Shown here: positions 28,405-36,141 of the stretch, in pieces
Numbering within the stretch: position 1 is the first letter of the stretch
How the letters are laid out: every line of letters starts with the position of its first letter
DNA from: Akkermansiaceae bacterium
Lineage (GTDB): Bacteria > Verrucomicrobiota > Verrucomicrobiia > Verrucomicrobiales > Akkermansiaceae
DNA: 40,560 nt
Direction: 5' to 3'
Assembly (NCBI GenBank): GCA_015062015.1
Contig: SUVM01000004.1
Span: 1 to 40,560, forward strand
Notes under the pieces: generated by a model
What the model was told of the DNA's origin: nothing
Database searches by the model: none
Seen by the model: the letters and a program-made list of their open reading frames with translations, nothing else
Made by a program: the position numbers and the translations under genes

Positions 28405-30546
28405 ATGGCTACCAAAAAAACGCAACACCGAGATCGGGAACTACGGCGCCTGGCACTTGCAGAACGTTGGGATGATGTGAAAGTGCTCCTGATGGCGCGG
28501 CTGGATAAAAATCCGGAAGACACCGCAGCCAAGGCAGAATTGCAGCGCTTGGTAGAGGGGCGCCCCTTGCGTATAACCCTCTCTGCGGCAGAACGCCTTG
28601 CTGCAGATGCAGATGATGCAGAACAGGCTTTGTCTCTTCTGCAACGCATACACCCGGTCGATTCTCTTAAAAACCTGCCTAGGCAAGAGTTAAAGCAACT
28701 GCTGCAACAAATTGGGCCAAAAGAGGCTATCATCTCAAAAGCAAAGCGCACTTGCTCTGCCGCACAGCAAGCTTATGTTGCGGAAATCAAAAAACGCCTT
28801 CGCAAGTTTTCTTCTGCATACACCCGCAAATTCATACGCCGCAGTGCCCTTGTTATGCTGTGTATCGGCACCATAATCGGGGCGCGCATGTACCTCAAAC
28901 AACGTGCAGAACAGGCCGCTGCCGCGCTTACTGCCGCTATTCAACAAAAAAACCTCCACGAGCTGAAACGTGCCAAACAAGAGGCTGATACCAAAATCAA
29001 CCGCTTCTTCTGCCCGGAAATTACAGAGGGCCTCGCGGCTGCACAGGATTGGGAAAACGCTATATTCATCGAATTTAAGAAGCTACGCGAAATTGTGGCA
29101 GAACTGGAAACAGGCAAACGCCACTACGCCGGACTGACCGCAAGCGAATTACAACAGATAGACAGGCGCGTACACCAACTCGTCATCGGTAAAGATGACT
29201 TGCTCCCCAAATGGCAAAAACTATACAAGCAGGAAACGCTGCGACTCGAAGCACTCAAAAAACAACTTGTATCTCAACTGGAAGCAAGCATGCCGCAACA
29301 ACCGGTGTTTTGCGGCGAGCCCGATGCCGATGAAGCCGCCCTTACGCAATACATTCATGCCCTGCGCCTCAAAGAAACAGAAGCCCGCAAACTTATTACA
29401 GAATACGCCGCAGATACAAAACTCCTCCCCCCCATTCTACAGGCGCTGGCCTCTGCGCGGCAGATAAAAGAGGAAATCCAACAAATGCGTAAACTGCTTT
29501 CGGCATTGCCCACCTTCACACAATATGAAGATTATTACCGTAGCTGGCAACAATTTTGCCCGCAACAATACCCGGCCGCCATCCGCTTAGCCGCTGCAAA
29601 AAACACATTACCGCAGCCCGAAGATATCAAATACCATGTGCAGGACCCCACCGGCAACTACACGGCACAGCTCATTAAAGCCGCAGAGGCCTGCTTAGTG
29701 CACGGGCAAAGCTCATTTACAGCGGCATACCCCGCCACGCAAGAACAAATCCATATACCGCAAGATCTCTTCACAGCCCCCTCTTACCTATACAAAATAT
29801 ATATATTAAAGAAGCAAGACGGCACCACTTGGTACAGCACCATTGAACCCGTGGTAGACTCCAGCAATTTTATCATCTTTACACGCAGCAGCATAGACCC
29901 GCACTTCTCCCCGGAGCACAATAAGGCAGAGCTCCGGAATGACGGCAGCGTAACGCTCAGCTACACGGATTCCTCCCACCTGCTGCCTAAGCTCAACATA
30001 CAAAAAGAAGATTTTTTTCTCAACGCCAATTTACCCCGGCTACTCACCGATACGCTCAATTTGCGCCAAGGCAGCCACCCGGCCTTAGCGCAGGCTTACA
30101 TCTACCAATGCCTGATGCGGCTCATCGCCAAGCACCCGTACGAGCTGCTCAACGGCATCAAATTCTCGCCCACTCTGCGGCAACACGCAGCCTCGTTCAA
30201 AGCCTTGGTTCAAAAGCATAAAATCGAGCTCTACCCCGGCTGTTGGCTACACCAAACCGAGAAGATGCGGGCGGCAGAGCACGATTTTGCAGAGTGGTTC
30301 CGCAAGCGCAGAGGCCACGACTACCGAGCCGAAATGGCCCGCAACTTCTTGGCCACCTTTCATGTACAGGCTCAATATTGCGGTTTTGTAGGGGATAACG
30401 GGCACCCCGTATTTTGCCGCCCCATCCCCCCCGATTGCACGCTATGGTATGTAACGGCAGAAGGAATTACCGGCAGCCGGGAGCACAGTCTACCCGGGGT
30501 GCTACCTTATTCCCCGATTTTCTTGGAAAAACGCACCGCCCCATAA
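28405..30546 (+). CDS. Coiled-coil protein with one TM segment, third gene of the GTPase/GAP1 operon
   Basis: 713 aa; alpha-helical N-terminal region, TM RSALVMLCIGTIIGARMYL, long coiled coil, C-terminal domain of unknown fold. Confidence 0.75.
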   Translation: MATKKTQHRDRELRRLALAERWDDVKVLLMARLDKNPEDTAAKAELQRLVEGRPLRITLSAAERLAADADDAEQALSLLQRIHPVDSLKNLPRQELKQLLQQIGPKEAIISKAKRTCSAAQQAYVAEIKKRLRKFSSAYTRKFIRRSALVMLCIGTIIGARMYLKQRAEQAAAALTAAIQQKNLHELKRAKQEADTKINRFFCPEITEGLAAAQDWENAIFIEFKKLREIVAELETGKRHYAGLTASELQQIDRRVHQLVIGKDDLLPKWQKLYKQETLRLEALKKQLVSQLEASMPQQPVFCGEPDADEAALTQYIHALRLKETEARKLITEYAADTKLLPPILQALASARQIKEEIQQMRKLLSALPTFTQYEDYYRSWQQFCPQQYPAAIRLAAAKNTLPQPEDIKYHVQDPTGNYTAQLIKAAEACLVHGQSSFTAAYPATQEQIHIPQDLFTAPSYLYKIYILKKQDGTTWYSTIEPVVDSSNFIIFTRSSIDPHFSPEHNKAELRNDGSVTLSYTDSSHLLPKLNIQKEDFFLNANLPRLLTDTLNLRQGSHPALAQAYIYQCLMRLIAKHPYELLNGIKFSPTLRQHAASFKALVQKHKIELYPGCWLHQTEKMRAAEHDFAEWFRKRRGHDYRAEMARNFLATFHVQAQYCGFVGDNGHPVFCRPIPPDCTLWYVTAEGITGSREHSLPGVLPYSPIFLEKRTAP

Positions 30547-30548
30547 GC

Positions 30549-31040
30549 ATGAAAATCGCTATTTTATCCGACGTGCACGACAACGTCAGCAATTTGCTGA
30601 CTGCGCTGTATTACGCCGAAAAACAGCACTGCACGCACCTGCTGTATCTGGGCGATATAGCAGAGGTATCCACCCTGCGCGTCTTGCTCGACTCGTGGAA
30701 CCACCCTGCGGATATCGTTTTCGGAAACAATGAATATGACCTGCGCGCTCACACGGAACTGGTGCAACAGTACCCGCTTGCCTGCCACCATGGAGATGAG
30801 GGGACGCTGTGCCTGCAAGGGCGCCGTATCTACATCTCCCATTACCCCCGCAATGCTTTTATAGCCGCAGATTGCGGGGACTACGATGCCGTCTTTTACG
30901 GCCATACCCATGTGGCAGAGCAAAGGCAACACAGGCAAACGCTGGTAGCCAACCCCGGAGAAGTAGGTGGCATACGCCGTTTACCCGGCTTTGGGGTGTA
31001 TGATACGGCAATAAACGAAATGAGCATTCACCCCCTCTGA
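30549..31040 (+). CDS. YfcE/MJ0936-type metallophosphodiesterase
   Basis: MKIAILSDVHDNVSNLLTAL, LYLGDIAEV, VFGNNEYD, CHHGDE, FYGHTHVAEQ, LVANPGEVGGIRR. Confidence 0.88.
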   Translation: MKIAILSDVHDNVSNLLTALYYAEKQHCTHLLYLGDIAEVSTLRVLLDSWNHPADIVFGNNEYDLRAHTELVQQYPLACHHGDEGTLCLQGRRIYISHYPRNAFIAADCGDYDAVFYGHTHVAEQRQHRQTLVANPGEVGGIRRLPGFGVYDTAINEMSIHPL

Positions 31041-31048
31041 ATACCGCT

Positions 31049-31648
31049 ATGGACTACCAATGCTATACCTATTGCCCATCCGGTGCAGAGCGGCTCCCCT
31101 ACCATATACTCGATGCGCAAGAGCAAATGCTCCCCCCGATAAAACGCTGGGCCAGGCTTCTGCTGCGGCAGGAATTAGCCGCACGCTTAGGAAAAGCCCC
31201 CCAAAAAATACAGTTCTTCCGCAACGAGCACGGCAAGCCGTTTGTGGAAGGGGTACACTTCAACATCAGCCATTCCGGCAACAAATTATGCATGGCTTTT
31301 CATACAAGCCCCATCGGGGTGGATATTCAGCAATGCCTCAAAAAAAACTCTATTTCCAAACTCGCGGCGCACATCATGTGCCCGCAACAACTGCAGCACT
31401 TTACCGACAACGGCTGCCGACCGCAAGAATTTTACACCTGTTGGTGCATAAGCGAAGCCCTGGTGAAATATTACGGCGAAAGCATCTGGAAAGCGCAAAC
31501 ATACCCCTTTATTCTGCACCACCATGGCATAGAATTTTTATTTGAACAAGCGCCTGACGTAGAACTATTCCGGCCGGCAGAGGGGTACTGCGGTGCGCTT
31601 GCATACAAACATACAGCTTGCCGACACCGCGTACAAGGGGTAGAATAA
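31049..31648 (+). CDS. 4'-phosphopantetheinyl transferase superfamily protein (Sfp-like)
   Basis: NEHGKPFVEGVHFNISHSGNKLCMAF, IGVDIQQC, CWCISEALVKYYG. Confidence 0.87.
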   Translation: MDYQCYTYCPSGAERLPYHILDAQEQMLPPIKRWARLLLRQELAARLGKAPQKIQFFRNEHGKPFVEGVHFNISHSGNKLCMAFHTSPIGVDIQQCLKKNSISKLAAHIMCPQQLQHFTDNGCRPQEFYTCWCISEALVKYYGESIWKAQTYPFILHHHGIEFLFEQAPDVELFRPAEGYCGALAYKHTACRHRVQGVE

Positions 31649-31659
31649 CCCAACGCCTC

Positions 31660-32454
31660 ATGTTCTCTCAAATACAAGAATTGGCACTGCACCACCAAAT
31701 CAACTTCCTACTACTGGTAGGAAGCGGTCTTGCTGTCTTTTTGCTGTGCCTGCTCCCCGCCAAACACGCCAATGCAGTTACAGGCTTTGCGCCCGTTACG
31801 CCCACAGCGAAAACGCTTACGCTCTTCTACATAGCCCTTACAACACTCATTTATGCGTCTTCTATTGGGGTAACGTCCAAGCAAACCGGCACAGAGCCGG
31901 CTAACGGCTCCGACCAACTGTACATGATACTGCTGCCCTTACTGCTATATGCTCCGCTATTAGTAAGCTATGTACTGCACGCAGGCAAACATTTTACGCT
32001 CAACACATGCCACATTGGTGCCGTATTTGCAGCCCTGGGGGGAGTCTATGCATGCAGCTACATTTTAGATGCCTCCGGCATACTGTATCTGCTGCAATCC
32101 CTCACAGATTCACCCATAGAGCAACAAAGCATTACACTTCTTAAAACCAAACAGGTAGAAGAAGTATTGTATATTATCGTCGGTGCTGTCATTATTGCCC
32201 CGCTCGTGGAAGAAATCTTTTTCCGAGGATTCATCTTCCGCATCATTTGTCAAAATTCAGGCATGGCCGTTGCGGCAGCTGCATCGGGGTTGTTTTTCGG
32301 GGCTGTCCACGTTTCTCTTCTCCAAACATGCGCCTTAACATGTTTCGGTATCATCCAAGGTATTCTGTACCACAAAACTCAAAGCATTGTATACCCCATC
32401 ATCATGCATGTTCTCTTTAACGGCATAGCTGTTACCTGCATCTATCTCTACTAA
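31660..32454 (+). CDS. CPBP (CAAX/abortive-infection-like) intramembrane metalloprotease
   Basis: APLVEEIFFRGFIFR, FFGAVHVSLL, IIMHVLFNGIA. Confidence 0.88.
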   Translation: MFSQIQELALHHQINFLLLVGSGLAVFLLCLLPAKHANAVTGFAPVTPTAKTLTLFYIALTTLIYASSIGVTSKQTGTEPANGSDQLYMILLPLLLYAPLLVSYVLHAGKHFTLNTCHIGAVFAALGGVYACSYILDASGILYLLQSLTDSPIEQQSITLLKTKQVEEVLYIIVGAVIIAPLVEEIFFRGFIFRIICQNSGMAVAAAASGLFFGAVHVSLLQTCALTCFGIIQGILYHKTQSIVYPIIMHVLFNGIAVTCIYLY

Positions 32455-32464
32455 ACTGCCACCC

Positions 32465-33343
32465 ATGCCTTCCACGCTCAGAGATTTAGGCGAAAATGCC
32501 GTCTTAGAACGCATTTTAGCCACCCTTTGCCCTGCAGCCCCCATGCTAGTAGGCCCGGGAGACGATTGCGCCGTTGTAGCACGAGATGCCGCGTGGGATA
32601 CGTTGCTCAAAACCGATGTAGTGGTAGAGGGCATCCACTTTACCCGGGATACCGCCCCGGAGCGCATCGGCCGCAAGGCTCTGGCGCGCGCCGTGTCCGA
32701 CATCGCCGCCATGGGCGGCATACCGGAGCACGCACTCATCACCCTGCTGGTGCACCCCAACCGCTCTGTTGCTGCCGTAGAGGGCATTTACAAAGGCATT
32801 TCCGCACTGGCTGCACAATTCGGCATCTCCATTGCCGGCGGAGAAACCGCTGCCCTACCTTACGATGGGCTCGTCATCAATGTTGCGCTTACCGGCAGAG
32901 TAGAGGCCGGCGCAGCCGTACTGCGCTCCGGCGGCTCGCCGGGAGACCTCATATACGTCTCCGGGCCGCTGGGCGGGTCTTTCCCGTCCGAACACCACTT
33001 GGACTTTACCCCGCGCATTGAGCTTGCCAGAGCCATTCTGAGCGCAGGTATACGCCCGTCTGCCATGATGGACCTCTCCGACGGTGTGGCAGCGGACCTG
33101 CCTAGACTTGCCGCCGCATCTCGCTGCGGGTTCGAAATCACCCCTCACCTTGTGCCTTGCAACCCCGGCTGCACCGTCGAACAAGCCCTCTCCGACGGCG
33201 AAGATTACGAATTGCTCTTAACCCTCCCTGCGGAACAATCGCATCTGCTCTCTGCTTCAAACATTAAGCTTTTCCCCATCGGGGTGCTTACAGAGTCTCC
33301 GCAAAACCAACTCTCAGGAGGCTGGCAACACTTCTCGCATTAA
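32465..33343 (+). CDS. thiL: Thiamine-monophosphate kinase
   Basis: VGPGDDCAVV, LLKTDVVVEGIHF, GRKALARAVSDIAAMGG, GISIAGGET, MMDLSDGVAADL, SDGEDYELLLTL. Confidence 0.94.
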   Translation: MPSTLRDLGENAVLERILATLCPAAPMLVGPGDDCAVVARDAAWDTLLKTDVVVEGIHFTRDTAPERIGRKALARAVSDIAAMGGIPEHALITLLVHPNRSVAAVEGIYKGISALAAQFGISIAGGETAALPYDGLVINVALTGRVEAGAAVLRSGGSPGDLIYVSGPLGGSFPSEHHLDFTPRIELARAILSAGIRPSAMMDLSDGVAADLPRLAAASRCGFEITPHLVPCNPGCTVEQALSDGEDYELLLTLPAEQSHLLSASNIKLFPIGVLTESPQNQLSGGWQHFSH

Positions 33344-33730
33344 GCATTCTTTTTCAATGCTTCCATTCTATCCCTTTCTAACTTTTTTGTCCCTGAATCC
33401 AATCGTTACAAAATAGTTAACTTTGCTATTTACAACAACTTACATCAAAATCAACATTTGTTCCACAAACCCACACCTCAACTCAAACACCTAAAATATA
33501 AATATAAAGTTTTGTTAAGTATCACGGCGTGTAATGTCAAAAAAAAATAAAGCTGTGGAACGCCCATGGAACAATAGAAACAGGGCGAGACGCTGCGAGC
33601 GTGAAAATAAAAAAACTTTTATTGAAGGAAAATTCGTGGCATATTTCCCCCCGCAACCTCACCGGGGGGGGGGGAGAAGAGATACCACCCCCAAGACAAC
33701 GAAAAATTACAAGAAAGAGATACGAAGCAC

Positions 33731-35146
33731 ATGAACCAACAGGAAAAGGAAAAAAGCCTCTGGGCAGAGATTACGGAAGATCTGCGGCAGCATGGCAATG
33801 TGGCAGCGTACGGGTTCGAGACTTATATCTCACAGCTCACCCTCAAAAAAGACACCGGAACAAAGTTAGTGTTGGAATACCCGGCCGGGATGCTGGTGGA
33901 ATGGGTGGAGTCTTATTATGCCGCAGACATCACATTGTCTGCCACACGAGTACTGAAAGCAGCTCGAGAGCTCGAGTTTGTAGCGGCATCGCAAGATATA
34001 CCGCAACACACGGAAGAACCCGCCTTGGTAGCCCCCACAACCCCGGCTACCCCTGCCCTTGCCACGGAAAAAAAGAAGAAAAAGCGTAACAAGGCTCAAA
34101 ACGCCCCCAGCTGCAACAGCGGGCTCAACGCAGATTTTACATTCGACAGCTTTGTGGTTGGCTCTAACAGCGAATTTGCCGTTGCCGCCGCACACGCCGT
34201 GGTAAACGCCCCAAGCAGCATGTACAACCCGCTCTTCATCCATGGTGCATCCGGTTTGGGTAAAACCCACTTGCTGCAAGCCATCGGCAATGCTGCGCGA
34301 GAAAAAGACGAAAACCTGCAAGTTCTTTACGTCACCAGCGAGGACTTTACCAACAACTATATCGATGCCATATCGCGCAAAGGCGATGCGTTGAGCAACT
34401 TCCGCCGCAAGTACCGCAAAGCGGATATCCTGCTCATTGACGACGTGCAATTCCTCTCCCAAAAAGACAAAACGCAGGAGGAATTCTTCCACACCTTCAA
34501 TGCACTCTTTGCCAGCGGCAAACAAATTGTCTTGGCCTCCGATTGCCCTGCGGCAGAAATCTCTCGCTTAGATGATCGCCTCACCTCGCGATTTGAGCAA
34601 GGTCTTACCGTTGCCCTCAGCGTACCGGATTTGGAAACCCGCATCGCCATTTTGCGCAACAAACGCCGATTGTGGAAGGGCGACCTCATCTCCGATGAAG
34701 TTATCGAATACCTCGCCAAAAACATCACTCGCTCCGTGCGCCGCTTAGAGGGGGCCCTCATTCGCTTAGCTACCTTTGCCTCGTTCTCTCAAAAGAAACC
34801 CACGGTCATGGATGCCCGCATGCAGCTGCGCGATATGTTGCAGGAGGAAAAAAACATCTCCAGCGTCTCTATCTCCGATATCCAAAACTTAGTCGCCGCC
34901 GAGTTCAACATCAAAGTATCGGACCTCAATGGCCGCCGCCGCACCGCCAACATTGCTCATCCCCGCCAAATCGCCATGTTCCTGGCTCGCAAACATACCC
35001 AAATGTCGCTGCAAGACATCGGCGCAGCTTTCGGCGGACGCGACCACGGCACGGTTATCCATGCTGCCAAAACCATAGAAGATAAAATGACTCAGGATGT
35101 GCGACTTAAAGAAACCGTTACGCGCATCGCCACTCAATTTTCCTGA
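33731..35146 (+). CDS. dnaA: Chromosomal replication initiator DnaA
   Basis: FVVGSNSEFAVAAAHAV, YNPLFIHGASGLGKTHLLQAIGN, DILLIDDVQFLS, DDRLTSRFEQGL, GGRDHGTVIHAAKTI. Confidence 0.97.
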   Translation: MNQQEKEKSLWAEITEDLRQHGNVAAYGFETYISQLTLKKDTGTKLVLEYPAGMLVEWVESYYAADITLSATRVLKAARELEFVAASQDIPQHTEEPALVAPTTPATPALATEKKKKKRNKAQNAPSCNSGLNADFTFDSFVVGSNSEFAVAAAHAVVNAPSSMYNPLFIHGASGLGKTHLLQAIGNAAREKDENLQVLYVTSEDFTNNYIDAISRKGDALSNFRRKYRKADILLIDDVQFLSQKDKTQEEFFHTFNALFASGKQIVLASDCPAAEISRLDDRLTSRFEQGLTVALSVPDLETRIAILRNKRRLWKGDLISDEVIEYLAKNITRSVRRLEGALIRLATFASFSQKKPTVMDARMQLRDMLQEEKNISSVSISDIQNLVAAEFNIKVSDLNGRRRTANIAHPRQIAMFLARKHTQMSLQDIGAAFGGRDHGTVIHAAKTIEDKMTQDVRLKETVTRIATQFS

Positions 35147-35179
35147 TTTTTCGGCAAGCTCAAATCCTACTAACCCCAG

Positions 35180-35216
35180 AAAACCACTTTTTCCTATCAA
35201 AAAAGTGGTTTTTTGG
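35180..35216 (+). terminator. Rho-independent terminator of dnaA
   Basis: AAAACCACTTTTT cctatc AAAAAAGTGGTTTTTT. Confidence 0.8.
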
Positions 35217-35217
35217 C

Positions 35218-35247
35218 TTGACAAATTCTGCCGTATGATGTTATAAC
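35218..35247 (+). promoter_or_regulatory. Promoter TTGACA-18-TATAAC of the Rrf2-family gene
   Basis: -35 at 35218-35223, -10 at 35242-35247, ATG at 35260. Confidence 0.65.
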
Positions 35248-35259
35248 AAATAGCGACAT

Positions 35260-35697
35260 ATGTTGAAAATATCTACAAAAGGTCGCTATGCTCTCAGAAT
35301 CATGCTGGATCTTGCCCATCACTGCAACGAAGGGCCGGTGTCTCTGCGAGCAGTTGCCGAACGGCAGAACATAACGCTCAAATACATGGAAAGCATTATG
35401 TCTCTGTTACTAAGAGAAGAGCTTGTAGTAAGCACAAGAGGCAAATCGGGCGGTTACCGCTTAACAAAAGCTCCCAAGGAGTATAACGTGTACGACATTT
35501 TACATGCGGCAGAGGGCAATTTGGCGCCCGTACAATGTCTGGCCACATCGCGCAACGATTGTCCATTACAAGACACCTGCCCCACACTCCCCCTATGGGA
35601 GGGGTTAGATAAAATTGTAAAATCGTACCTCAAGGAATTTACACTTGATAAGGTGGATGCCAAGGCCGTACTGGAACACCGTTGTGACAGGCCATAA
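35260..35697 (+). CDS. Rrf2-family transcriptional regulator
   Basis: MLKISTKGRYALRIMLDLA, GPVSLRAVAERQNITLKYMESIMSLLLREELVVSTRGKSGGYRLTKAP; three Cys (C..C....C) in the cluster-binding loop. Confidence 0.92.
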   Translation: MLKISTKGRYALRIMLDLAHHCNEGPVSLRAVAERQNITLKYMESIMSLLLREELVVSTRGKSGGYRLTKAPKEYNVYDILHAAEGNLAPVQCLATSRNDCPLQDTCPTLPLWEGLDKIVKSYLKEFTLDKVDAKAVLEHRCDRP

Positions 35698-35719
35698 CCA
35701 ACTCTGCTCTTAATGGCAT

Positions 35720-35750
35720 TAACGGCGTACCAAGGTACGCCGTTTTTTTT
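35720..35750 (+). terminator. Rho-independent terminator after the Rrf2-family gene
   Basis: AACGGCGTAC caag GTACGCCGTTTTTTTT. Confidence 0.85.
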
Positions 35751-35777
35751 GAAGGGGGGGAGGAAGAAAGAGAGAGG

Positions 35778-35987
35778 TTAATCTTTTTTGGGTTGGTCGG
35801 GTTTATCCTGCTCGGTTTCGGTAAGCTCTTTTTCGAACTCACGTTTGGCTTTGCGAAACTCGGCTAAACTACGAGCTAACCCGCGCGCAACCTCCGGCAT
35901 GCGCTTGGCTCCGAAAACCAAAAGCACCAACACAAAAAGAATAAACCAATGAGACGGCGAACCAAGATTTGCTAATACCGGGGTCAT
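35778..35987 (-). CDS. tatA: Twin-arginine translocase subunit TatA/E-like
   Basis: 69 aa: GSPSHWFILFVLVLLVFGAKRMPEVARGLARSLAEFRKAKREFEKE. Confidence 0.88.
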   Translation of the reverse strand: MTPVLANLGSPSHWFILFVLVLLVFGAKRMPEVARGLARSLAEFRKAKREFEKELTETEQDKPDQPKKD

Positions 35988-35993
35988 GCCCGA

Positions 35994-36022
35994 ATCATAC
36001 CTCCGCCACGCATACAACGCAA
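35994..36022 (-). promoter_or_regulatory. Promoter TTGCGT-17-TATGAT, 6 nt before tatA ATG
   Basis: -10 rc at 35994-35999, -35 rc at 36017-36022. Confidence 0.55.
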
Positions 36023-36031
36023 GTAAAATCG

Positions 36032-36077
36032 TCCGCCGGCATATAAAAAGATACGGCAAAAAGAAAATCCGCCGGCA
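36032..36077. repeat. Two 10-bp direct repeats TCCGCCGGCA in the tatA/ppi intergenic region
   Basis: Copies at 36032-36041 and 36068-36077. Confidence 0.5.
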
Positions 36078-36105
36078 GAAAGAGCATGTAAGAAACGCTT
36101 TTTGT

Positions 36106-36134
36106 TTGCATAAATCGGGCATCAGTAGTAAAAT
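36106..36134 (+). promoter_or_regulatory. Promoter TTGCAT-17-TAAAAT, 7 nt before GTG 36142
   Basis: -35 at 36106-36111, -10 at 36129-36134. Confidence 0.55.
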
Positions 36135-36141
36135 CCTGCGC

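Noticed and set aside
33343-33731. AT-rich region upstream of dnaA as the chromosomal origin oriC
   Set aside because: No perfect TTATCCACA boxes, no gene-strand switch and no obvious change in C-richness of the + strand around dnaA. Kept only as a weak motif observation.
35986-36141. N-terminal extension of the PpiC-type ORF
   Set aside because: Contains the tatA and ppi promoters and is highly basic; GTG 36142 fits the promoter spacing.
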